The notes under the pieces were generated by a model. It ran no database searches. It saw only the letters and a program-made list of their open reading frames with translations, and had not been told where the DNA came from. DNA of 64,000 bases. Source: Bostrychus sinensis. Lineage: Eukaryota > Chordata > Actinopteri > Gobiiformes > Eleotridae. The stretch spans positions 4,703,546 through 4,767,545 of the forward strand of contig CM036244.1 of the NCBI GenBank assembly GCA_020698575.1, written 5' to 3'. Shown here piece after piece: positions 54,841-64,000 of this stretch (the first letter of the stretch is position 1; each line of letters opens with the position of its first letter). The translations under genes and the position numbers were made by a program.

Positions 54841-57800
54841 ATGGCTCCACCACCCAAATATTTCAAATGCGCTGATGGACATGGTGTTGATAGTAGTCAG
54901 TGTATTGAGAACGGAAACGCTTCACCTCAGGGAGGGTCTATCTTCTCAGATATGAATGATGCTGATGATATGATTGATATTCTGGCAGAGTTTGATAACC
55001 CTTATCAGATGCATGCTATGGATGGATTGAGCAATGTTGTTATTGGTGAAGATGATAATAATTTTGCCATTGATAATAATAGCAATGATGATGGTGATGA
55101 TGATGGTGATGATGATATGAATGATGTGAATGTGAGTGACATTCTAGCAGAGATGTATAATATGGCAGGCCAGTGTGATGATGACATTGTTATGAATGTA
55201 AGTGGCATTCTAGCTGAGATTGAAGAGATGGCCAGAGAATGGTGCACAGTTGATGATAATGATGATTCTGACCGTAGCTCATGTAGCTCTTCTGAACATC
55301 TATCTGATGGCACCGCTTTTACTGGTACCGGTACCATGGCTGATATTCCCCCTACTGGTCTATCTAATGACATCTCTGGTGATAGCATATCTGATGCAAC
55401 ATCCCAGCCTTCTCATATACCTGCTGTTGTCTCTACTTCTGCTGCTGCAAATGGGTCTATTGCTAGTAATGAGTCTGAAATGCAAAATGCACAAGATGGG
55501 GCCGGTGCGATAAATCTACGCCATATCCCAGCTTTCAATGGTCTCGAGCTGCGACAGCGCATTGATTTCAGAGATCTTCATGCTTCCAGCCCTGAGGAGA
55601 TACCCGCAATGGTTAAAGGCTTACTTACAGGGGTTATTGACAGATCGCTTGAAGTCTCACAACCCGGTAGTGTATTAAATATAGTTTTACGAGGTCCGTC
55701 TTTATTCAACGACGTGCATGCCTTATTAAATTCTAATAATAATTATAACGCAGATCTTTTTCTCGACGAGGTCATCCAGGTCCTACAAAGTAATGACACG
55801 TCAATGACAGACGATGAACTAGAATTTGTGGTATCAATAGCGCAGGACCATAGAGGAGGCGTTCGTCTTAAACTGGGCAAAATTCCATATGACGAAATAT
55901 TGTCAAAAAAAGGAAGATTTTTATACAATCCGGAAAATACTGAGGGAGATGGTAACTTGTGTTTCTGTTTATGTCTAGCGCATGCAGCCCGTACTTCTAT
56001 GTCAGTTCAGGAAAATTTTGATTATGCTAGAAACGTTCAAACATCTGTAGGACTCGACCACACACACCGCGTATCATTTAATGACATTACCAAATTTGAA
56101 AAACACCTGGCGGTTAAAATTATAGTTTTTTATCATGCCCCCGGTTTCAAACGTTTACAGTGCTACCAAACACATAATACACCGCATCCACACACAATCT
56201 GGCTGTACCTACACAATGAGCATTATTATATGATTGAAAACCCTACAGGATTTTTTTGGGTATGGTTATGTCTGTTCATACTGTTATGGTGGTTATGACG
56301 GTCCACTGGTTCATTCCTGCATTAACAGGTGCAATGTCTGTTACACGCAGTGTCATAGTGGCCCCGGTAAGAAAGTTAAATGTAATGACTGCAAGCGTTT
56401 ATGCAAATCAAAATCCTGCTATGCGCAACACAAACTGCCAGACCCACGACATAACCTGATCCCTTGCAATCTAATAAAATACTGTGACGCCTGTGGTAAA
56501 CAATACAGGCAAGGAAAAAAAACAAGTCACAAATGCACACCGCCTGTTTGCCGGCATTGTCGGGGGGTTTTAGATGGTGACACTGACCACGAGTGCTACA
56601 TTCAACCGCTGGAAAAAAGACAGCCAGGTCAAAAATACATACTCTATGATTTTGAAACTAGATATCATGAAGGGAAGCATGAGGCTAATTTTGTGTGTGC
56701 AATGGACATGAACGGCGACAAGTTCTGTTTTGGTACTTTAAATTGCGTGAAAATATTTTTACAGCACTACAGACGCCCTAAATATACTGGATATACATTC
56801 ATAGCGCATAACGCTTCAGGTTTTGACAACTACCTCGTCTTAGAGTATTTTGTTAAAAATAAAATCACCCCTGCAGTAATAATGCGTGGTAGTAGAATTA
56901 TCCTAATGCGTGATAATATATACCAACAACGCTGGATTGACTCGTTTAGCTTTCTTCCAATGCGACTGTCAAAAACGCCATCAGCCTTGGGGTTTCAGGA
57001 TATGGAAAAGGGTTTCTTTCCTCACAAATTCAACACAAGAGACAATGAGCACTATACCGGTTCATACCCTGATCCCTGTTTTTATGGTTATGACAGTATG
57101 CCTGAGTCAGAAAAAGCCAGATTTAAGACCTGGTATGACACAGTGCGTGGCGAAGTGTTTGACTTCCAGGCAGAACTTAAGCGTTACTGTGTGAATGATG
57201 TAGAAGTACTGCGCAAGGCATTTCTTATATACAGGGACACATTCATGGAGTGCACAAAATTGGACCCGTTTACATTTGTGACTCTGCCATCCAGTTGTAT
57301 GGGAGTCTTTAAGACTCTATTTCTGCCTGCAAACACACTTGCACTCACCCACGACGGGGCATACATACGGCAGAACAAGGCATATTCTGATGTGTCTATG
57401 CAGTGGCTTGAATATGTATCATTTACCGAAAACACCAGATTGCAACATGCCCTTAGAGGTGGGGAGAAACAAGTTGGTCCATATTTTATAGATGGATTTT
57501 GTCAAGCAACAAACACCTGCTATGAACTGTTTGGGTGTGTGTTTCACGGATGTAAAGCCTGTACAGTAGAAACTGAGCTAAATCCTCTATCTAAAATACC
57601 ATACGGTGAGCTCTACAGCCAGGCTTTGGCAAAAGTTGATGCGTTGGAGAACATTTACAAAATGCGCGTTGTAGTGATGTGGGAGTGTGAATGGCGGTCA
57701 TTAACCAGATCTGACTCATCTGTTATACAGTTCATGAGCACATATGAGAAGCCTGAACGCCTTGTCCCCAGAAATGCACTCTTTGGTGGACGCACAAATG

Positions 57801-59072
57801 CTATGAAGCTGTACCACAAGACAGCTGACGGCGAAAAGATACATTATTATGATTTTACCAGTCTCTACCCCACAGTGCAGTCCAGAATGCCTTACCCCGT
57901 TGGGCACCCCCAAATAATTTTTGAAAACTTTGACAAGCTTGAGAATTATTTTGGACTTATCAAGTGTGTTGTACTGCCCCCTAGAGGTCTGTTTCATCCT
58001 GTTCTGCCTTTCAGATGCCTCAACAAGCTCATGTTTCCTCTGTGTCGTACATGTGCTGAAACTGTCTGGCACGTGGGTGACATTTGAGGTTCAAAAAGCT
58101 GTTGAGAAGGGTTATCGCATTGTGTCTATTTCTGAAGTCTGGCACTTCCCCAATAAGACAGATACCTTGTTTAAGGACTATGTGAAAACCTTTTTAAAAT
58201 GTAAGCAAGAGGCGTCTGGCTATCCACCACATGTAAAAACCCCCGAGGATCAGCAAAAATACATTGCTGATTATTACCAAAAAGAAGGGATAAGACTTGA
58301 TCCATCCAAAATACATGTCAATAAGGCTGTGAGACAAATAAACAAGTATGTACTAAATTGTTTGTGGGGGTCATTATGTAAAAACGGGTCATTGCCACAG
58401 GCTGAATTCATATCTGAACCTGAACGGTTTACACAATTAATGTTCAGTGACCATTATGATGTGAAGCAGTTCTGTTTCATCACCGATGATGTCGCCATGG
58501 TTCAGTGGTGTCATCCTGAAGGTGTGGGGTGCAAGGCACGGGATGTCAATGTGTTTGCTGGTGCTATGACAAGTGCATATGCCAGACTCATGCTCTATGA
58601 CCTTTTAGACAGTTTGCAGCAGCGAGTGTTATACTGTGACACAGATTCAGTTGTTTTTACATCCAAATCTGGAGAGTGGACCCCTCCCACCGGCCCCTAT
58701 CTAGGTGATCTAACAGATGAACTAAATGATGGGAGCTCTGAGGTGGAGGATCACATCACAGAGTTTGTTGCCGGTGGACCAAAATGTTATGCTTATCGCA
58801 CAAATAATGGTAACAGTGTAGTTAAGTGTAAAGGGGTGACACTCAACCCTGTGAATGCTAAGACTGTCACCCACGATTCATTAAAACACTTGGTACAATC
58901 CTTTGTGGCCAATAGAGCCACACAGACACATCTGACGGTGGTATCTGACACCATCAAACGCGATAAGAAAAAACTTCACTTAAAAAATGAAACAGTTGTG
59001 AAAAAAGTACAAGCTGTGTATAACAAGTGCAGATTATTGCCTGATTATACTACACTTCCTTATGGATATTGA
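54841..59072 (+). pseudogene. protein-primed family-B DNA polymerase (Polinton-type), broken in two places
   Basis: Three frames in order. 54841-56298: acidic N-terminus, then a domain with EGDGNLCFCLCLAHAA and an HYYMIENPTGFF end, which has a loose OTU-protease look. About 56250-58087: Cys/His-rich zinc-binding segment, exonuclease blocks YDFET (about 56645), FIAHNASGFDNYL (about 56800) and YCVNDVEVL (about 57185), and palm motif A YDFTSLYPTVQ (about 57848). About 58060-59072: motif B VLNCLWGSLCKNG (about 58345) and motif C YCDTDSVVF (about 58632). Break 1 is a T7 run at 56251-56257, also present in the right arm. Break 2, near 58055-58065, also seems to lose some residues between CRTCAET and SGTWVTFE. 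It begins 18 bp after the small-exon gene and would replicate the element's DNA. Inactive as it stands. Confidence 0.88.
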
Positions 59073-59230
59073 AATGGATAAAGCATTTGATGGGAGGCTA
59101 CAACACCCATTTAGCCTCGTGGTTAGTGGACCTTCTAATTGTGGTAAAACATTTTTTGTCAAGGATGTCATTGAAAATGCAGCAAGCGTTATTTCGCATA
59201 ACATTGATAACATTGTTTACATTTATTCAA
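59062..59230 (+). pseudogene. start of a packaging-type (FtsK/A32-like) ATPase, truncated
   Basis: ATG overlaps the end of the polymerase by 11 bp. Residues 17-32 give FSLVVSGPSNCGKTFF with a Walker A P-loop. The frame is cut after about 56 residues by CCCTAA repeats. A DNA-packaging ATPase next to PolB is typical of Polintons and related elements. Confidence 0.7.
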
Positions 59231-59248
59231 CCCTAACCCTAACCCTAA
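59231..59248 (+). repeat. (CCCTAA)3 at the axis of the inverted duplication
   Basis: Exactly three telomere repeats join the cut ATPase frame to an inverted polymerase segment (matching 56739 backwards). A few A bases could belong to either side. Confidence 0.97.
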
Positions 59249-60561
59249 AGTACCAAAACAGAACTTGTCGCCGTTCATGTCCATTGCACACACAAAATTA
59301 GCCTCATGCTTCCCTTCATGATATCTAGTTTCAAAATCATAGAGTATGTATTTTTGACCTGGCTGTCTTTTTTCCAGCGGTTGAATGTAGCACTCGTGGT
59401 CAGTGTCACCATCTAAAACCCCCCGACAATGCCGGCAAACAGGCGGTGTGCATTTGTGACTTGTTTTTTTTCCTTGCCTGTATTGTTTACCACAGGCGTC
59501 ACAGTATTTTATTAGATTGCAAGGGATCAGGTTATGTCGTGGGTCTGGCAGTTTGTGTTGCGCATAGCAGGATTTTGATTTGCATAAACGCTTGCAGTCA
59601 TTACATTTAACTTTCTTACCGGGGCCACTATGACACTGCGTGTAACAGACATTGCACCTGTTAATGCAGGAATGAACCAGTGGACCGTCATAACCACCAT
59701 AACAGTATGAACAGACATAACCATACCCAAAAAAATCCTGTAGGGTTTTCAATCATATAATAATGCTCATTGTGTAGGTACAGCCAGATTGTGTGTGGAT
59801 GCGGTGTATTATGTGTTTGGTAGCACTGTAAACGTTTGAAACCGGGGGCATGATAAAAAACTATAATTTTAACCGCCAGGTGTTTTTCAAATTTGGTAAT
59901 GTCATTAAATGATACGCGGTGTGTGTGGTCGAGTCCTACAGATGTTTGAACGTTTCTAGCATAATCAAATTTTTCCTGAACTGACATAGAAGTACGGGCT
60001 GCATGCGCTAGACATAAACAGAAACACAAGTTACCATCTCCCTCAGTATTTTCCGGATTGTATAAAAATCTTCCTTTTTTTGACAATATTTCGTCATATG
60101 GAATTTTGCCCAGTTTAAGACGAACGCCTCCTCTATGGTCCTGCGCTATTGATACCACAAATTCTAGTTCATCGTCTGTCATTGACGTGTCATTACTTTG
60201 TAGGACCTGGATGACCTCGTCGAGAAAAAGATCTGCGTTATAATTATTATTAGAATTTAATAAGGCATGCACGTCGTTGAATAAAGACGGACCTCGTAAA
60301 ACTATATTTAATACACTACCGGGTTGTGAGACTTCAAGCGATCTGTCAATAACCCCTGTAAGTAAGCCTTTAACCATTGCGGGTATCTCCTCAGGGCTGG
60401 AAGCATGAAGATCTCTGAAATCAATGCGCTGTCGCAGCTCGAGACCATTGAAAGCTGGGATATGGCGTAGATTTATCGCACCGGCCCCATCTTGTGCATT
60501 TTGCATTTCAGACTCATTACTAGCAATAGACCCATTTGCAGCAGCAGAAGTAGAGACAACA
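59249..60561 (-). pseudogene. polymerase N-terminal fragment, right arm
   Basis: Same OTU-like domain and zinc-rich segment as 55427-56739, with the same T7 frameshift (as A7 on the + strand near 59728). Fused upstream to the (ATT)n intron by a deletion, so it has no proper start. Confidence 0.9.
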
Positions 60562-60568
60562 AAAAATG

Positions 60569-60610
<42 letters not shown>

Positions 60611-60650
60611 GTATTGTATTAATTATTATTATTATTATTGTTTCACACAC

Positions 60651-62988
60651 CTGGACATGTCTCTAGTGTCACTATTCTGACTCTTCTTTCTTTTCCCAGG
60701 GGTGGTTTCACCTATAAAAACAAAAAAAAAAACTCTAGGTTAGATAAAAACAAAAAAACAAAAAAGAAATAACAAAATTAAAACATTCAAAGATACAAGT
60801 CAGTGTCTTACCTTTTAAAGGACTGTTTTTACGTTTGTTTGATGACCCGCCCCGACTGTGTACATTTTTTTCTTTGGCACAGTAAGCTGTAGAATAAAAT
60901 AATGATAATAAAAAGTTCAAACATTTTCATTAAATAATAACTAGATGTTAAATAAATTTAGAATAAAAAACACAGACCTTCTAGCTCTGTGGTTACAGGT
61001 TTTGGATGGAGAGATACGTGCGTGAGGCGGTTTTTATCTATAAAGATGGTATTTGTTAGATGTCAGATGGAAAAAATAAAATAAAAATAAAATATCTTTT
61101 GAAAAAAAACTTACCATTTGAAATATCACCTAAGGGACGCTTCTGTGGGTGTCCTTCTTTAGCACAAATGTCTAAAGTAAAAGAGAGGATACAAGTCACA
61201 TAATGCATCAGATGGGAAAGAATAGAAATTAATAAAAAAGAACTTACCATTTGAAATATCACCTAAGGGACGTGTAGGAGTTCTGGACCACTGCTGAAGT
61301 TCTATCAAGGATGGACATTCCTTTAGTAGACGAGAAGTCTGCGCTTTCCCACCAAGGATGCAAAACAAAGACATAAATCTGTCCTTTACGAACTGCAGAC
61401 CAATAATAATGCCAGAAGAGGCCTCCTCTCTTCTCTGATAAGAACCAGAGGCCTGACACATTTCATCTGTTTAAAAGACTTTATATGCATTAACATGTTA
61501 CTTTACAGGAAAATGTCATAGCTATGTTTTGTGCTGTTAAATATAACATGTGTTTAAAGGTATGTTTCTTTTTATGACATTTATTTTGTGTCTAGCAGAG
61601 GTAATTTGAGTCCTCCACTATCAGTTCAAAGGGGGGGGGGGGGGGGGCGAGACACCCTTCCAGTCTTATCTTGGGGTGCGGCCCACATTCCTCAGTTTAG
61701 TCTTAGTTTCGTCTTCGTCTTGTCTTTGTCTCGTCTCCGTCTCTCCTTCGTCTTTTAAGTTTAATTTTTCTTTTCTTCTCGTCCTTTTTGTTGCGTTAAG
61801 TTCACCTTGCCGGTGATAACATCTTTTCACAATAAGTCGCCCAAACTTTTGTTCGAGTATCATTTTTGTAGTTTATTTTGAAAAGCCTCGCGCCGCGCAA
61901 CATCCGCCAGCTTTAACAATCGCTGCCTTGACCAAAGCAGCTAATTTAAGAAGTTATACTTCTAAAGTTTCGAATCGCTGTGAAAGGATTTTTATTGAAT
62001 TTTCATTCGGCATAAAAAGGGACATTTGCCATACTCTGAGACTTTGACGCTGCCTTACGCTGACAACAGCTAAACTCTCCCTGAGCGGCATCACGCTCCT
62101 GTTCAACATAACGGGACACCTGGCGACTGGCTGTGGAGCTTGGAGGACACACCACGAACCGCTGTTTGGAGCCGGGAACACCAGCCCTGCTACACCCCGC
62201 GGCTCTAAAGGACAAAGAACAACATCCGAGCCCCTGGCTGAAACCGGAGGCTGGCTGTCGTCACCACCTTCCCCTCCTGCTCCGACGGTACCACAGTGTT
62301 GTATATGTTGACAAAGTTGGCACTTATAGTCTCAGAGTCTACTCCCTTATTCCTAAATTTCCAATAATTTAATAAGTCAATTTATTACTTACTCCACTGC
62401 AATTCATCATTAGTTAATCAATAATTCTGCATAACGGTTCTGTTCATAATTACATTCCTTTCGATATTTACCTGTGCCTCAGTACACTATTCCACCTTAT
62501 TGTGTAAATAAACGTTATACTTAATCTAAATTAAGTTGAGTTTGGTGGTCTTTATCTATTAAACTGAGTCCCTCCTGGTCAATCCTTCCCTCTTAAGACA
62601 TTAGTTTAGGTGTTTTAATCTGCACGTTAGCGCAAGGCTAACTGGTACCAATGCGGAGTTATTACTCTTAATCTTTGTCTTAGTTCAGTGTATATATTTT
62701 TATATATGTACCCTACAGACGCTTCTGTGGGCGTCCTTCTTTAGCACAAATGTCTAAAGTAAAAGAGAGGATACAAGTCACATAATGCATCAGATGGGAA
62801 AGAATAGAAATTAATAATAAAAGATTTCAAACCTGTGTAAGGTGCCAGGTGCAAATCAGGATGATCCAGCACAATGGAACCTGATGTATTTAAACTAGAT
62901 TTAAAAAACATACATGCTTAAACACAGATATTAACTTTAACACATGCATGGATATAAAATAATAAACCTTACCATTTGTATGGGCCAT
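60651..62988 (-). pseudogene. small-exon gene of the Polinton-like element, 5' part (right arm), interrupted by LTR
   Basis: Minus-strand exons: 62973-62988 (ATG, six codons, donor GTAAGG), 62833-62880 (48 bp), 62718-62753 plus 61248-61272 (the 57-bp exon split by the LTR insertion), 61115-61171 (second 57-bp exon), 60812-60886 (75 bp) and 60651-60711 (61 bp). All junctions before the last are phase 1. The final long exon is deleted. A TATA box lies 123 bp upstream of the ATG. Together the two arms show the full exon order, but neither arm has a complete gene. Confidence 0.65.
61273..62717 (+). mobile_element. candidate solo LTR (1445 bp)
   Basis: Starts TGTAG and ends CTACA (TG...CA termini with a 5-bp inverted end), flanked by the 4-bp duplication GACG (61269-61272 and 62718-62721). 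It splits a 57-bp exon that is intact in the left arm. A CATAAAAAG box near 62011 and AATAAA near 62505 fit LTR promoter and poly-A signals on the + strand. A G run of about 20 lies near 61630. No coding sequence; orientation and superfamily are uncertain. Confidence 0.7.
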
Positions 62989-63110
62989 TTTCTTTTTTCT
63001 TGTGTAGATAGTAAAATTTTAAAATAAAAAAGTTTTTTTTTTTTTCTTGAAGAGCTCGCCCCGTTTTGCCCAGGAAAAAAAGGTGTTTTTTAAATGAACA
63101 CTAGTGGCTG

Positions 63111-63118
63111 TATTTATA
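63111..63118 (-). promoter_or_regulatory. TATA box of the small-exon gene
   Basis: The minus strand reads GGTATAAATAC, 123 bp upstream of the predicted ATG at 62988. The left arm lacks this region. Confidence 0.55.
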
Positions 63119-63119
63119 C

Positions 63120-63857
63120 CCAACAACCTGGTTACCAACTGATAACCGAGGAGGGGGCAGGCCTAGTGGTCAGTCTTAAGCCACTACCCATCTTCTCATT
63201 TTAGATATTTTTCACAACTGTAGCTAAGAAATAATAAAATAGCTAAAAAAGCACAATGAATAGTATTATTTATTTATGCTAGCTAGATAATGAATGGATG
63301 AAAAATTTGCTTTCAATAGACACCACACACACACTATGTTATGATCTTAAAGATCACCCTTTTTATTTCTCTATTAGTGAGTATTAATTTAATGCATAGA
63401 ACCACATAAAGCACCTTTCACTAAAAACACTGCACAGAAGAATTAAGAATATGGTAAGCGTAGTTTTTTGAAGCTCTTGTTTTTTTTTTTTTTAGAGGGA
63501 AAATAACTAAGAGAGAAAAGTGTCAAATTTAAGTAAATACCTCTTTTCTGGCTAAATATAACACATCCTTAAGGTTTTTTTTTTTTACACAGTACGCAGT
63601 TTTACACAGTTTTGTATTAGTATGGGGGCTAAAGCTAGTGCTTATCTTTAACTCTTATTATAACTCCTTATCACTAATGTGTTTTTGCAAGATTTTTCTC
63701 ATCAGATGTAACTCTACACTATGTGTTGAAAACCTTTGATTACATGGCCAACATACACCCAATTACAGATATAAAAAAAAAAAAAATGTTTCATATGATC
63801 ATAGCGAGTGGGTTTGTGAAATCTACAACAGTAGTTTTAAGACTTTCATTCATTTTT
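63120..63857. other. upstream region of the Polinton-like gene, no gene recognised
   Basis: AT-rich sequence unique to the right arm, with no supported coding exon. Leads into the inverted-repeat edge at 63858. Confidence 0.5.
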
Positions 63858-64000
63858 AAAGACATTTCTCCTGTATAGTTTTTGAACAACTGCCATTGTC
63901 AGCATCCACAGGTCACAACTACCACTTAACTCTCCCGCAAACACATGGGTTATCTCTGCAGACAGAGGGCCAATGTATTGACTGTTCTCCCGCAACAACA
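63858..64000 (-). repeat. inverted repeat matching 53042-53184
   Basis: The same 143 bp in reverse, including the CTCCCGCAA boxes of the 267-bp tandem repeat. It runs off the window, so the outer end of the element is not seen. Confidence 0.93.

Larger units (their letters stand above)
53132..59230 (+). mobile_element. Polinton-like element, left arm of an inverted duplication
   Basis: Holds the 3' exons of a small-exon gene, a frameshifted protein-primed family-B DNA polymerase and the start of a P-loop ATPase, all on the + strand. A deletion near 53183 (between TCTTT repeats) removes about 1 kb that includes promoter and first exons still present in the right arm. No integrase, protease or capsid genes are in the window. 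Family assignment rests on polymerase type, ATPase fragment and gene order. Confidence 0.8.
59249..64000 (-). mobile_element. Polinton-like element, right arm of the inverted duplication (runs off the window)
   Basis: Reverse complement of parts of the left arm: 59249-60561 matches 56739-55427, 60640-61272 plus 62718-62800 match the exon region, and 63858-64000 matches 53184-53042. It lacks 53975-55426 and everything after 56739, but keeps about 1 kb (62800-63858) lost from the left arm. It carries a candidate solo LTR at 61273-62717. Confidence 0.9.

Overview
The window reads as a ray-finned (teleost) fish chromosome-end region. Supporting signs are vertebrate telomere repeats (TTAGGG/CCCTAA) in many blocks, a teleost-style trace-amine receptor gene, a Tc1 transposon, CR1/L2-type LINE debris, a Polinton-like element with spliced genes, and two families of Penelope-like retroelements (PLEs) with GIY-YIG endonuclease domains. 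Bacterial operon logic does not apply. Only one plausible intact host gene is seen, the receptor at 48190-49230.

Layout. 1-11167: an 11-kb minisatellite of TATCTGYG(TG) units with large internal duplications. 11168-18621: subtelomeric mosaic with TTAGGG on the + strand, holding two truncated minus-strand copies of PLE 'A', hammerhead ribozymes at the PLE unit ends, and 21-, 82-, 94-, 125- and 150-bp tandem repeats. 18622-18646: 25 N. 18647-27080: mirror-image subtelomere with CCCTAA on the + strand, carrying the only long copy of PLE A (18867-25791: Arg-rich/SGNH ORF1, RT-GIY-YIG ORF2 joined by a candidate -1 frameshift site, 2.2-kb repeat-rich 3' region, hammerhead), followed by the start of a second tandem unit that stops at telomere repeats. 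27081-30443: PLE 'B', with an open RT-GIY-YIG frame between 364-bp direct repeats, also joined to telomere repeats. 30444-35583: more subtelomeric repeats, including a small structured element present in three diverged copies. 35584-52370: internal sequence with (GACCAG)n minisatellites, LINE remnants, a Tc1 element and the receptor gene. 52371-64000: an inverted duplication of a Polinton-like element (spliced gene with tiny phase-1 exons, protein-primed family-B DNA polymerase, start of a packaging ATPase). Its axis at 59231-59248 is exactly three CCCTAA repeats, and its right arm carries a candidate solo LTR.

How the parts fit. PLE A copies join telomere repeats at both ends: at their truncated 5' side, and at a CTAAC string inside ORF1 of a second tandem unit. 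This fits an element whose RNA, in head-to-tail units bounded by hammerhead ribozymes, is copied from a telomeric G-strand primer and then capped by telomerase. That is inference; the junctions, ribozyme fold and domains are direct observations. The strongest candidates for something undescribed are this telomere-joined PLE with SGNH ORF1, slippery site and hammerhead; the covarying element at 33002, 33419 and 14085; and the telomere-repeat-centred Polinton palindrome. Telomere orientation converges on the N gap, so a misjoin of two chromosome ends must be considered.
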